From JAJEAD01 sp964420925 (GTDB lineage Bacteria > Pseudomonadota > Gammaproteobacteria > HK1), in assembly GCA_964420925.1 (NCBI GenBank), contig CAYQVB010000104.1:1-64000 (forward strand): a stretch of 64,000 nucleotides of DNA, given 5' to 3'. Both the position numbers and the translations under genes were made by a program. Positions 35,360-44,113 of this stretch are shown here, in pieces. Positions within the stretch are counted from its first letter, which is position 1; every line of letters starts with the position of its first letter. Below the pieces are notes generated by a model. The model had not been told where the DNA came from. It was given only the letters and a program-made list of their open reading frames with translations, and searched no databases.

Positions 35360-35384
35360 GATGTATAGTGCCGATGTATACATC
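35360..35384. promoter_or_regulatory. palindromic operator of the vapBC pair
   Basis: GATGTATACATC at 35373-35384 is a perfect 12-bp palindrome, and a half-site GATGTATA lies 13 bp upstream at 35360-35367. It ends 14 bp before the antitoxin start, where VapB-type RHH regulators bind. Confidence 0.72.
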
Positions 35385-35398
35385 ACCGGACAAACAAA

Positions 35399-35632
35399 AT
35401 GGTACGCACCCAGATTTACCTCACGGAACACCAGCGCAGCGCGCTCGCCGCAATCGCTGGACGCGCGGGCAGGAAACAAAGCGAGCTGATCCGCGAAGCC
35501 GTCGATCGCTACATCGCCCAAACGAGCCGCCGGCATCGCGAGACGCTGCTGCGCGAGGCGGCAGGAGTCTGGAGGGGGCGGACCGACCTCGCCAACTACG
35601 GGGAGCTGCGCGCCGAGTGGGACCGATGCTGA
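35399..35632 (+). CDS. ribbon-helix-helix antitoxin VapB-like
   Basis: A 77-residue CopG/RHH protein, MVRTQIYLTEHQRSALAAIA with the second helix KQSELIREAVDRYI, then a toxin-binding tail. It starts at ATG 35399, 14 bp after the palindrome it probably binds. The PIN toxin gene begins 3 bp after its stop. Confidence 0.88.
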   Translation: MVRTQIYLTEHQRSALAAIAGRAGRKQSELIREAVDRYIAQTSRRHRETLLREAAGVWRGRTDLANYGELRAEWDRC

Positions 35633-35635
35633 ACC

Positions 35636-36037
35636 ATGTCGCGGTCAATCCTGCTCGACACTGATGTTCTGATTGATTTTCTGCGTGGCCACGGACCGGC
35701 AGTGTCCTACGTGGAAAGCAACGCGGATCGCATCATCCTGTCGTCCATCGTCGTCGCGGAACTGTACGCGGGGGTACGCGGCGGGAAGGATGACCGCGAG
35801 CGGACCGTGCTCGAGAACTTCCTGTCGCTGTTTCGTGTCGTTCCCGTCAGTCGCGACATCGCGAAGCTCGGTGGACTCTACAAGCGCGACTACGGCAGGT
35901 CGCATGGTGTCGGCATCGCGGACGCCATCTTGGCCGCTACGGCAACATTGGAGGACGCCGAAATGAAAACCCTCAACGTCAGGCACTACCCCATGCTGGA
36001 AGACCTCGAACCTGCCTATCGCAAGCGCCAGGACTGA
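35636..36037 (+). CDS. PIN-domain ribonuclease toxin VapC-like
   Basis: A 133-residue PIN toxin. Metal-site acids: D8 in ILLDTDVLI, E42 in SSIVVAELYAG and D96 in HGVGIADAILAATA. It would cleave tRNA or rRNA when free of antitoxin. The pair is intact, unlike most toxin-antitoxin genes in this window. Confidence 0.9.
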   Translation: MSRSILLDTDVLIDFLRGHGPAVSYVESNADRIILSSIVVAELYAGVRGGKDDRERTVLENFLSLFRVVPVSRDIAKLGGLYKRDYGRSHGVGIADAILAATATLEDAEMKTLNVRHYPMLEDLEPAYRKRQD

Positions 36038-36118
36038 AAGCGCCGCTTGGAGTCCCCGCCTGCGACCCCCTTCCGCTGATCGGCCACAAAAAACCAGGAT
36101 CGCCGCGACCCTATCGCC

Positions 36119-36358
36119 GTGACACGCGACGAGTTTCTAAAGACCCTCGACCAGTCCTTCGATCTCTCCCGCAGCGGCCGCCTCGGTCTTCAACTGGCCG
36201 ATACGGACCAGATTATCGAGCTGCAGTTGCTGCATCTTCCTGCCCCATCAGAACCAAGTGATTCCGGCGAAGCATCCTGGTCAGGAAGCTGCTGTCGACG
36301 GCTTTCCTGTCCGCGAATTCCCTCGATGTATACAAGGTGGGATGGATCCTTCGGCTGA
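36119..36358 (+). CDS. short ORF of unknown function, possibly a gene fragment
   Basis: 79 codons from GTG 36119. The first 40 residues (MTRDEFLKTLDQSFDLSRSG) look protein-like; the second half overlaps the opposite-strand nucleotidyltransferase gene and is Ser/Cys-rich, as expected of a shadow frame. Probably a truncated gene running into its neighbour. Confidence 0.25.
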   Translation: MTRDEFLKTLDQSFDLSRSGRLGLQLADTDQIIELQLLHLPAPSEPSDSGEASWSGSCCRRLSCPRIPSMYTRWDGSFG

Positions 36359-36749
36359 GGTCCGCCTCAACGGGAATCAGCGCCGAGTAGAGGTTCTCCA
36401 GTGTGAGGTGGTCGGCGACGATGAGCAGATCGATGTCACTGGACACCGTATCGGTGCCGCTCGCCACCGATCCGTAGATCAGCGCCAGGGAGATTCGATC
36501 GGCGAGCGGCTCAAGCGCCTCCCGAACCGGTTGATGCACTGCGACCGTCTTGACGACCAACCTGTGCAGCTCCTCGAATACCGGCGATTCAGAGTTGGCC
36601 TGGTAGTGCTTCCGTTTTCCGATGAGTGAGACGTTCACGAGTCCGCTCAAGGAAAAGCGCTCGAGTTCGCGTTGTACGGCACCCGATCCGGAACCCGTCA
36701 GTCGGATCAGTTCGGTGGCGAAGAAACTCCGGGAGGGCTGTCCGAACAA
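36213..36749 (-). CDS. nucleotidyltransferase-fold protein with N-terminal winged-helix domain
   Basis: About 178 residues. The C-terminal half has the minimal nucleotidyltransferase signature IYGSVASGTDTVSSDIDLLI (GS...SDxD), and the N-terminal half looks like an ArsR/MarR-like winged helix (ELIRLTGSGSGAVQRELERF). Relatives include the MNT antitoxins that AMPylate HEPN toxins, but no HEPN gene is next to it. The start is uncertain: TTG 36749 is in frame, and the helix preceding it (TRQRLLALLFGQPSRSFF) suggests translation begins upstream near 36785. Confidence 0.75.
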   Translation of the reverse strand: MFGQPSRSFFATELIRLTGSGSGAVQRELERFSLSGLVNVSLIGKRKHYQANSESPVFEELHRLVVKTVAVHQPVREALEPLADRISLALIYGSVASGTDTVSSDIDLLIVADHLTLENLYSALIPVEADLSRRIHPTLYTSREFADRKAVDSSFLTRMLRRNHLVLMGQEDAATAAR

Positions 36750-36842
36750 TAGTGCGAGCAGGCGCTGCCGGGTCCTGGTGAAACGAGTTCCTCCGTGAAC
36801 CCGGCAACGCCGCCGTTCACCGTTCGGGGCCGTAGCGTCGGT

Positions 36843-37373
36843 TCAGAGCGCGTTCCAGGGCGAATTGGACTTGCGGCTGTAGTCCGCGTCGCCTTCGAGG
36901 ATGTCCTCCATGACGAGTTCCCAGTTGCGCTCCCCGACGTGAATGCCGTTGGCGACGTCGTTGCCCAGCCAGCGCTCGCGCACGCTCGCGTTCCAGTTGA
37001 GGTAGAGCCGGCCATCGCGCACGGTCCAGGCGTCAGCCGGTTCGACCTCGGCGGCGTAACGGCCCTGCGACAGCGCATAGGCGCACCAGCCGCCGAACTC
37101 GGGGGCGTAGGTTTCGGGGTCAGAGACGAAGAGGTCGCGGTTGGCGGCCGACGAGAACAGCCAGGTGGCGCCGTCCCATTCGTGCGAGAACTCGGGCATG
37201 CCCCTGACCGCACTATCCTCCGTGAAGTAGGCCACCGTGTCCCAGCCGCCGATGGCGATGCCGTCGGGCGTGACGTTGACGGTGGTCTCCATGCCGGCCG
37301 CGGCGGCCTGACCCGCCGCCGCGAGCGCCACGCTGGCCGCTACCCAGGCGATGACCAGAAATCTGCGTGCCAT
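36843..37373 (-). CDS. exported YHS-domain protein
   Basis: A 176-residue periplasmic protein starting at ATG 37373, with GAGGGAA about 5 bp upstream. Signal peptide to about residue 26 (VIAWVAASVALAAAGQAAAA). The YHS core reads AIGGWDTVAYFTEDSAVRGM, then SHEWDGATWLFSSAANRDLF and GGWCAYALSQG. YHS domains bind metal through cysteine and are often found in copper or heavy-metal proteins; here only the single Cys in GGWCAY is in the core, so metal binding is unproven. Confidence 0.82.
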   Translation of the reverse strand: MARRFLVIAWVAASVALAAAGQAAAAGMETTVNVTPDGIAIGGWDTVAYFTEDSAVRGMPEFSHEWDGATWLFSSAANRDLFVSDPETYAPEFGGWCAYALSQGRYAAEVEPADAWTVRDGRLYLNWNASVRERWLGNDVANGIHVGERNWELVMEDILEGDADYSRKSNSPWNAL

Positions 37374-37437
37374 GGCAGTTCCCTCCCGTGTCTGTCGCGC
37401 AACGCCCGGCGGGACCTCCAAGGCGCCAGCCAGGGCG

Positions 37438-37875
37438 TCAGCGTCCGGCGCCGATTCTGCTGTTCCGGATCGCCCGGTGCAACGGACTGAGTTCGATGGG
37501 GCGGCTCAACGCCGCATCGGCGATCAACATTCGCACCACGTCGAGCTTGGCAGCCATCATCAGCGGCACGAGCGGGTTGGGCCGGAGCTCCACCGCAATG
37601 CGCCCGAAGTTGCGGAATGGGCCAGCAACAGCGCTGGTCGAGAGACGCGCGGGGTCGCGCAACATCCGGCCGGAAGTGAAATTGCCGAGGTCTTTCCGGC
37701 CGGGCAAGCGGAACGTCGCGGATGCGACCGGCTCGATGGCAGGCAGGACTCCGGTGATTGCCTCATCGAGCCCCCGATCGGGCGAGCGTTCGGAGGACGG
37801 AATCGCCCAGCCTGGTATGCAGATCACGCTCAACGGAGGCGGCAGGGGTCGGAGCCGCTGGAGCCATGCCAGCAA
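37438..37875 (-). CDS. unassigned ORF
   Basis: 145 codons on the minus strand. The second half (PFRNFGRIAVELRPNPLVPL then MMAAKLDVVRMLIADAALSR) looks like real protein; the first half is less convincing. I recognise no family. It sits between the YHS gene and the truncated AbiEi gene, and could be the tail of a lost gene. The plus-strand frames opposite it have the repetitive His/Arg/Gln composition of antisense frames, which slightly favours this strand. Confidence 0.35.
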   Translation of the reverse strand: MLAWLQRLRPLPPPLSVICIPGWAIPSSERSPDRGLDEAITGVLPAIEPVASATFRLPGRKDLGNFTSGRMLRDPARLSTSAVAGPFRNFGRIAVELRPNPLVPLMMAAKLDVVRMLIADAALSRPIELSPLHRAIRNSRIGAGR

Positions 37876-37948
37876 GCGTCGTTTGCGCCGCTACGAGAGC
37901 AATCGCAAGGCGCTCTCCTTGCTCACCAGCTCGACATCGTCCATGCGT

Positions 37949-38251
37949 TCAGCGTGGCAGGCTGAACAGAAAGCGAAGGCAGGTGCCCCCGTGGAAGGCC
38001 AGCGTGGAGAGACCGCTCACGTACGACCCGGGGGAAAGGCGGTTGGCGACGAGGAAGGGATGCGGTGTCGTCTTGCTCCAGGGCGGCGCCAGTGCATAGA
38101 GACTCCGCCGCAATTGATGGATCCGCCCGCTTCGGGTCCAGCGCGAGAGCTGGCGGCACACATCGGCGGAATCGACTGCGCCCGCGAGAAGCAGTCCACT
38201 CTCGAACAGCGGCTCGTCGGCCACGCTCGCCCGGACATCCTTGATCCTCAC
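37949..38251 (-). pseudogene. truncated AbiEi-type antitoxin
   Basis: From GTG 38251 the minus strand reads MRIKDVRASVADEPLFESGL, then LAGAVDSADVCRQLSRWTRS, GRIHQLRRSLYALAPPWSK and YVSGLSTLAFHG: the winged-helix N-terminal domain of AbiEi regulators of type IV toxin-antitoxin systems. After LAFHG the sequence changes to GTCLRFLFSLPR and stops, so roughly 100 or more residues are missing, and no AbiEii toxin follows. Its start overlaps the aminotransferase stop as GTGA, so it would still be co-translated. Confidence 0.75.
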
Positions 38252-39462
38252 GCGGCGCGGCTCCGGGCCGGCGCGGCGGCAGCGGCCTCGTCCGCGTGAC
38301 CGCCCGACAGGTAGTCGAGCGCGGCCTGAACCCCACCCCGACGGTGGGGCACACCGGCCACCGCGAGAGCCATCTCGATTCCGGAGAGGGTGCCCGTGAG
38401 CATCACTTCGTTGAAGTCGCCGAGGTGGCCGATCCGGAAGACCTTTCCCGCGAGGCGGCTGAGACCGTTGCCGAGCGACAGGTTGTAGTGCTCGAGCGCG
38501 GTTGCGCGGAAGGCGTCGGCATCGTGCCCCTCCGGCATCATCGCCGCGGTCAGCGAGGAGCTGTGGGCTTGCGGCTCCCGGCAGAAGACCTCGAGGCCCC
38601 AGGCACGGACCGCGAGGCGGGTCGCCTCGGCCAGGCGGTCGTGGCGGGCGAAGACCGCGTCGAGCCCTTCCTCGTTCAGCATCGCGATCGCTTCCGCGAG
38701 TCCGAAGAGCAGGTTCGTGGCTGGGGTGTAGGGAAAGAACCCCGAGGCGTTGGCGGCGAGCATCGGCTCCCAGTCCCAGTAGGAGCGCGCGAGGCTCGCG
38801 TTCTTCGCAGCCGAGAGGGCCTTGTCGCCGAGCGCGTTGAAGGAGAGGCCCGGGGGCAGCATGAGGCCCTTCTGGGAGCCGGCGATGGTCACGTCCACAC
38901 CCCATTCGTCGTGGCGGTAGTCCATGGAGGCGAGCGAGGAGATGGTGTCGACGAAGAGCAGCGCGGGGTGGTCTACCCGATCCATGGCGGAGCGCAGCCC
39001 GGCAATCGGCGCCCGGACCCCGGTGGAGGTCTCGTTGTGGACCACGCACACCGCCTTGATCGCCCGCGCACGATCGCCGGCGAGGCGTTCGGCCACCGCC
39101 TCGACATCGATGCCGCGGCGCCAGTCGCCCGGCACACGCTCGACGACGAGGCCGAGGCGCTCGGCGAGCGCGCACCACAGCAGCGCGAAGTGCCCGGTCT
39201 CGAACATCAGCACCCGGTCACCCGGCGAGAGGGTGTTTACCAGGGCCGCCTCCCAGGCGCCGGTGCCCGAAGCCGGGTAGATGACGATCGGTCCCTCGGC
39301 CTTGAAGATGCCGTGGAGGCCCTCCAGGATATCGCGCACCATCGCGCCGAAGGCCGGGCCGCGATGGTCGATGGTCGGCCGCTCGATCGCCCGCAGGATG
39401 CGGTCCGGCACGTTGGTCGGCCCCGGTATCTGCAGGAAGTGGCGGCCGCTCGGTTCAGGCAT
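38248..39462 (-). CDS. serine-glyoxylate aminotransferase family enzyme
   Basis: A 404-residue class V PLP aminotransferase. PLP lysine K198 in TIAGSQKGLMLPPGL, preceded by VDTISSLASMDY and HNETSTGV; N-terminal QIPGPTNVPDRILRAI is characteristic of the serine/alanine-glyoxylate aminotransferase (SgaA/AGXT) group. It would convert glyoxylate to glycine using serine or alanine. Divergent from the FAD/Fe-S hydroxyacid dehydrogenase, which can generate glyoxylate from glycolate, so the two plausibly form one route. The intergenic region of 481 bp contains repeats. Confidence 0.88.
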   Translation of the reverse strand: MPEPSGRHFLQIPGPTNVPDRILRAIERPTIDHRGPAFGAMVRDILEGLHGIFKAEGPIVIYPASGTGAWEAALVNTLSPGDRVLMFETGHFALLWCALAERLGLVVERVPGDWRRGIDVEAVAERLAGDRARAIKAVCVVHNETSTGVRAPIAGLRSAMDRVDHPALLFVDTISSLASMDYRHDEWGVDVTIAGSQKGLMLPPGLSFNALGDKALSAAKNASLARSYWDWEPMLAANASGFFPYTPATNLLFGLAEAIAMLNEEGLDAVFARHDRLAEATRLAVRAWGLEVFCREPQAHSSSLTAAMMPEGHDADAFRATALEHYNLSLGNGLSRLAGKVFRIGHLGDFNEVMLTGTLSGIEMALAVAGVPHRRGGVQAALDYLSGGHADEAAAAAPARSRAA

Positions 39463-39943
39463 GAATCACCTCGTTTCGTGCTGCACCGATCGGGCCTGCG
39501 TCACATCCCGGCCCGTGGACCCAGCCGTGCCCCTCCCTTCGGGTCTGATCGAAGCGCGCCATTATGGCAGCATGAAAGCATGGTTGGGGTAAGGACGATA
39601 TGTCACAGGTCCCGGCTTCCGGGCAGGAGCGTTTCATGCTTGCGTGACTTCTGCTTCCAGCGCGGACGACGCAGTCCAAGATGGATTCCCGCTCACCAGG
39701 GGAATGACGAATATGAGGACAGAGTTCTCTTGCGTGGGGATGACGGGAAGCGGCATCCGGAGTGGTCTCCGTCGTTCCCTTGGTGAGCGGGAATCCATTG
39801 CCTGTTCTCCAGTTGCCTCAACCCCCACCATCCGGGTCGAATCGTGGCGTGACATGTTCCTGGCTCGCGGGCATCGCCCCGTCGAAGAACCTCCTTGAGC
39901 GGACCGGGCATGACGTCATCGCCGAGCCGGCCGGATTTAAGCC
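39463..39943. repeat. divergent intergenic region with an inverted pair of dRS3-like palindromes
   Basis: ATTCCC-N9-GGGAAT at 39685-39705 and GTTCCC-N9-GGGAAT at 39774-39794 are inverted relative to each other (GATTCCCGCTCACCA...TGGTGAGCGGGAATC), forming a unit of about 120 bp. No gene. Promoters for the aminotransferase and the dehydrogenase must lie either side of this unit. Confidence 0.8.
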
Positions 39944-42862
39944 ATGAGAACCGAATCGGGCAAAAGAGGCAGAGGTGTGCGGGCCAGCGTACCTCCTCTG
40001 GCGGCCCAGCTCGAACGGGAAATCGAGGGCACAGTCCATTTCGACGCCTTCACCCGCGGGCGCTACAGCACCGACGCCTCGCACTACCAGATTGTGCCCC
40101 TGGGCGTGGTCGTGCCCCGCAACGCCGCCGATGTCCGGCGCGCCATCGAGATCGCCGGCGACGCCGGCGCGCCGGTGCTCCCGCGCGGGGCCGGCACCTC
40201 CCAGTGCGGCCAGGCGGTCGGCGCCGGCCTCGTCATCGACACCACCCGGCACCTCGACGGCATCGCCGCCTTCTCGCCGGAGGAGCGGCGCATCACAGTG
40301 GAGCCGGGCGTGGTGCTCGACCGCCTCAATGCCTTCCTGCGCCCGCACGGGCTCCACTTCCCGGTGGACGTCTCGACGAGCAGCCGGGCGACGATCGGCG
40401 GCATGACCGGCAACAACAGTTGCGGCGCCCGTTCGATCCGCTACGGCACGATGCGCGCGAACGTGCTCTCCATCGACGCTATCCTGGCGAGCGGGACGAG
40501 CGCCCGATTCGGCCTCGTGACCCCCAATCTGCTCACCGAAGACACTCCGCTCGGCGGGCTGGCCCGAGACCTCATCGCGCTCGGCCGCGAGAACGCGGCG
40601 GAGATTGCCAAGCGCTTCCCCAAGCTCCAGCGCCGGGTCGGCGGCTACAACATCGACGCGCTCGCGACCAACGAGCCGGTCAACCTGAGCCACCTCCTCG
40701 TGGGCTCGGAAGGCACGCTTGCCTGCTCCACTGCGATCGAGCTCGCGCTCGCGCCGATTCCGGCCCATCGGGTGCTCGGCGTGTGTCACTTCCCGAGCTT
40801 CCGGGCCGCGATGGAGGCGACCCCGCACATCGTCGGCCTGGCGCCCTGCGCGGTGGAGCTGGTCGACCGCACCATGATCGAGCTCTCGCGCGACATCGCG
40901 CTGTTCCGCTCGAGCGTCGATCGCTTCGTCCGGGGCGAGCCCGACGCCCTGCTGCTGGTCGAGTTCGCCGGGGAGGACGCGGACGCCCAGCGCCGCGGGC
41001 TCCGGCGCCTCGTCGAGCTGATGGCCGACCTCGGCCACGCCGGCGCGGTGGTCGAGGCCATCGATCCGGCGTTTCAGAAAGCCATCTGGGAAGTGCGCAA
41101 GGCCGGGCTCAACATCATGATGTCGATGAAGGGCGACGGAAAACCGGTCTCCTTCATCGAGGACTGCGCGGTACCCCTCGAGGACCTGGCCGACTACACC
41201 GAGCGCCTCACCCGCGTCTTCCGGCGCCACGGCACCGAAGGCACTTGGTACGCGCACGCCTCGGAAGGCTGCCTGCACGTGCGCCCGATCCTCAACCTCA
41301 AGCTCGAGGCGGATGCCCGGAAGATGCGCGCGATCGCGGAGGAAGCCTTCGCGATGGTGCGCGAGTACAAGGGCTCCCACTCCGGAGAGCACGGCGACGG
41401 GCTCGTGCGCTCGGAGTTCCACGAGGCGATGTTCGGCAGCGCCTTGGTGCGCGCCTTCGAGCGGGTCAAGGACCTCTTCGACCCCGAGGGGCACTTCAAC
41501 CCGGGCAAGATCGTGCGCGCGCCGCGCATGGACGAGCGCACCCTGTTCCGCTTTCCGCCCGGCTATGCGCCCCTGCCGCTCGAAACCGCGCTCGACTGGT
41601 CGGCCTGGGACGGCTTCGCGGGCGCGGCGGAGATGTGCAACAACAACGGCGCCTGCCGCGAGCTCGCCGCCGGCGTCATGTGCCCCTCCTTCCGGGCGAC
41701 GCGCGAGGAAAAGGACCTGACCCGCGGCCGGGCCAACACCCTGCGCCTGGCGCTCTCCGGCCAGCTCGGCCCTGACGCCCTCACTTCGGACGCCATGGCG
41801 GAAACCATGCGCCTCTGCGTCGGCTGCAAGGCCTGCCGCCGGGAATGCCCGGCGGGGGTCGACATGGCGCGCATGAAGATCGAGGTCCAGCACCACCACG
41901 CCCGGCGCCACGGGCTGAGCCTGCACGATCGTCTCGTCTCCCAGCTGCCGCGCTACGCGCCCGTAGCGGCGAGAGTGGCGCCGCTTCTCAACCTGCGCGA
42001 CCGCCTCCCCGGCGTGGCCGTCTTGAGCGAGCGTCTGACGGGGTTCAGCGCCCGGCGCCCGCTGCCCGCGTGGCGAAGCGATCCCTTCCCGAAGCGGGGA
42101 CGGGTCGCCGGCCCGCCCGATGGCCCCGAAGTGGTGCTCTTCGCCGACACCTTCAATCGCTGGTTCGAGCGCGAGACGGTGGACGCCGCGCTCGCGGTGC
42201 TGGTCGCGGCGGGCTACCGCGTCCACCTGCCGGGCGCGCTCGACGGAAGACGCCCGCTCTGCTGCGGTCGCACCTTCCTCTCGGTCGGTCTGGTCGACGA
42301 GGCCCGCCGGGAGGCGCGCCGGGTGCTCGATGCGCTCGCCGGCTTCGTGCGCCGTGGCGTGCCGGTTCTCGGGCTCGAGCCCTCGTGCCTCTTCACCCTG
42401 CGCGACGAGTACTTGGGCGTGCTGCCGGGCGAAGAGACGCGGGCGCTCGCGGGCCGGGCCTTGCTGTTCGAGGAGTTCCTGTCTTCAGAGAGCGCGGAGG
42501 GCCGGCTGCGCCTGCCCTTGCGCCCGCTGGAGGCACCGCGGGCGCTGGTCCACGGCCACTGCCACCAGAAGGCGTTCGGTGCCTTCGGAGCAACGCTCGA
42601 AGTGCTGCGCCTCGTACCGGACCTCTCCGTCGAAGCAGTCGAGTCGAGCTGCTGCGGCATGGCCGGCGCTTTCGGCTACGACGCCGAGACCTACGACGTG
42701 TCGATGAAGATGGCGGAGCTATCTCTCCTGCCCGTAGTGCGCAGCGCCCCAGTCGACACCCTCGTCGTCGCCGACGGCACCTCCTGCCGGCAGCAGATCC
42801 GCGACGGCACGGGCCGCGACGCGGTGCACGCCGCCCGAGTGCTGCGCCGCGCGCTGCCTTAG
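39944..42862 (+). CDS. FAD-linked and Fe-S 2-hydroxyacid dehydrogenase (GlcD-GlcF-like fusion, YdiJ type)
   Basis: A 972-residue fusion. Residues about 40-270 form the FAD_binding_4 domain (VLPRGAGTSQCGQAVGAG, GGMTGNNSCGARSIRYGTM), and 290-555 the FAD-oxidase C-terminal domain ending GEHGDGLVRSEFHEAMFG and DPEGHFNPGKIV. Two cysteine clusters for iron-sulfur binding follow (CNNNGACRELAAGVMCP near 564-580 and CVGCKACRRECP near 625-636), then two CCG domains (PLCCGRTFLSVG near 772; HGHCHQKAFG near 870 and ESSCCGMAGAFGYD near 902). Such enzymes oxidise glycolate, D-lactate or D-2-hydroxyglutarate and pass electrons to quinones. Substrate is unproven; the divergent glyoxylate aminotransferase favours glycolate. 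Confidence 0.88.
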   Translation: MRTESGKRGRGVRASVPPLAAQLEREIEGTVHFDAFTRGRYSTDASHYQIVPLGVVVPRNAADVRRAIEIAGDAGAPVLPRGAGTSQCGQAVGAGLVIDTTRHLDGIAAFSPEERRITVEPGVVLDRLNAFLRPHGLHFPVDVSTSSRATIGGMTGNNSCGARSIRYGTMRANVLSIDAILASGTSARFGLVTPNLLTEDTPLGGLARDLIALGRENAAEIAKRFPKLQRRVGGYNIDALATNEPVNLSHLLVGSEGTLACSTAIELALAPIPAHRVLGVCHFPSFRAAMEATPHIVGLAPCAVELVDRTMIELSRDIALFRSSVDRFVRGEPDALLLVEFAGEDADAQRRGLRRLVELMADLGHAGAVVEAIDPAFQKAIWEVRKAGLNIMMSMKGDGKPVSFIEDCAVPLEDLADYTERLTRVFRRHGTEGTWYAHASEGCLHVRPILNLKLEADARKMRAIAEEAFAMVREYKGSHSGEHGDGLVRSEFHEAMFGSALVRAFERVKDLFDPEGHFNPGKIVRAPRMDERTLFRFPPGYAPLPLETALDWSAWDGFAGAAEMCNNNGACRELAAGVMCPSFRATREEKDLTRGRANTLRLALSGQLGPDALTSDAMAETMRLCVGCKACRRECPAGVDMARMKIEVQHHHARRHGLSLHDRLVSQLPRYAPVAARVAPLLNLRDRLPGVAVLSERLTGFSARRPLPAWRSDPFPKRGRVAGPPDGPEVVLFADTFNRWFERETVDAALAVLVAAGYRVHLPGALDGRRPLCCGRTFLSVGLVDEARREARRVLDALAGFVRRGVPVLGLEPSCLFTLRDEYLGVLPGEETRALAGRALLFEEFLSSESAEGRLRLPLRPLEAPRALVHGHCHQKAFGAFGATLEVLRLVPDLSVEAVESSCCGMAGAFGYDAETYDVSMKMAELSLLPVVRSAPVDTLVVADGTSCRQQIRDGTGRDAVHAARVLRRALP

Positions 42863-42864
42863 GA

Positions 42865-43093
42865 TCAGCGTCGTCCCCGATCTTTCCGCAGGACCTCGGC
42901 AACGGGGGGATCGAGCTCTATCGAGGGCAGCTCGACAATCCGGGTAAAACCTCCTCGCGCGTGGGGCAGGACAGCGACTTCTCGATCTCGCGCAGCACGT
43001 ACTCCGACATGGACATGCCAGCAAGGGCCGCACGGGACTCGAGCCGGCGGTGAACCTCATCGGGGACGTTGCGAATCTGGAGCATGTTGGCCA
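42865..43093 (-). pseudogene. frameshifted ribbon-helix-helix (FitA/VapB-like) antitoxin
   Basis: From ATG 43093 the minus strand encodes MANMLQIRNVPDEVHRRLES, then AGMSMSEYVLREIEKSL and PTREEV, a clear FitA/VapB RHH protein. At a run of four T after the EEV codons the frame breaks and a TAG follows; the next frame continues with FTRIVELPSIELDPPVAEVL and RKDRGRR to a TGA at 42865. One base change in the T run would restore an 80-residue antitoxin. No PIN toxin follows: the dehydrogenase gene ends 2 bp away. Confidence 0.8.
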
Positions 43094-43146
43094 TCCGGGC
43101 TCAAGGCAGCCGCGCAATCGAGTTTCGCGCGAAGCGTATCCCGTCC

Positions 43147-43956
43147 CTAATCGTCGTCGGAGGGCGGTGACCCGCCTCCACTCTCCAGGAAAGCGAAATC
43201 CCCGCCCTGCACGTGCGCGCCCGCGGAGTCGGGGTCCTGCGGCGCCTTGGCCATCACGTCTTCCGCCCAGTCCTCCGCGTTGTCCGCGGGGCGATAGCCG
43301 AGCCGCTCCGCGTTCGAGTTGTCCCACCAGGTACGGGTGTTGCCCGAGACGCCGTACACGATCTCGTAGTGGAGGTCGGGATGATCGAGCCCAATGCCGA
43401 CGAGCTGGGCGAGGTCGCGGTGGCTCGTCCAGATGCTCAGGCGCCGCTCGTCGATCGGCTCCGGAAAGGCGTTGCCGATGCGGATTGCCATCACCTCGAG
43501 CCCGTACTTGTCGGCGTAGAGGGCGCCGATGGATTCCCCGAAAGCCTTGCTCACTCCGTAGCGGCTGTCCGGGCGCACCGTGACGTCGACCCCGATGGTC
43601 TGGCTGCGCGGATAGAAGCCGATCGCGTGCACGCTGCTCGCGTAGATCACGCGCTTCGCACCGGCCTGCCGGGCCGCCTCCATGACGTGGTAGGTGCCGA
43701 CGATGTTCGCGCTCAGGATGTCCTCCCAGGTCCCCTCGCTCGCGATTCCGCCCATATGGACCACCGCCTCGACGCCATCGACCACGGCGCGCACCGCGTC
43801 GAAGTCCGCGAGATCGGCAGCGACGAAGGTCTCCCCTTCGGCGAGATCCTCGATGGGCCGGATGTCGCTCAGCCGCAGCCGATAGCGTCCCTTGAAGTTC
43901 TCTCGCAGGCCGGTGCCGATGAGCCCGGACGCGCCGGTGATGAGCACTTCCTTCAT
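43147..43956 (-). CDS. NAD-dependent epimerase/dehydratase family, uronate dehydrogenase-like
   Basis: A 269-residue extended SDR. Start ATG 43956 with AGAGGAAAG about 5 bp upstream. NAD motif GASGLIG at 8-14, D50 in AADLAD, SSVHAIGFYP near 108-116, catalytic Y133 and K137 in YGVSKAFGES. The SSVHAIGFYPRSQ stretch and short length match bacterial uronate dehydrogenases (Udh), which oxidise glucuronate or galacturonate to aldarolactone. No other uronate genes are nearby. Confidence 0.8.
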   Translation of the reverse strand: MKEVLITGASGLIGTGLRENFKGRYRLRLSDIRPIEDLAEGETFVAADLADFDAVRAVVDGVEAVVHMGGIASEGTWEDILSANIVGTYHVMEAARQAGAKRVIYASSVHAIGFYPRSQTIGVDVTVRPDSRYGVSKAFGESIGALYADKYGLEVMAIRIGNAFPEPIDERRLSIWTSHRDLAQLVGIGLDHPDLHYEIVYGVSGNTRTWWDNSNAERLGYRPADNAEDWAEDVMAKAPQDPDSAGAHVQGGDFAFLESGGGSPPSDDD

Positions 43957-44113
43957 GATCTTTCCTCTGCTTTGACGGCGCGCCGGCCGCGGACGAAGCC
44001 GGGAATGGTACGGGTATCGCCCTGGCGGCGCACCCACCCCCGGCCCGGCGACAGGTCCGCCGGCCCGCGCTAGACTGCCGCGCCTTCCTGCCGAAGCACG
44101 AGACGATCGAGCC

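Noticed and set aside
39818..42226. An 802-codon minus-strand frame opposite the FAD/Fe-S dehydrogenase
   Set aside because: Antisense composition; the plus-strand protein has complete FAD and Fe-S motifs.
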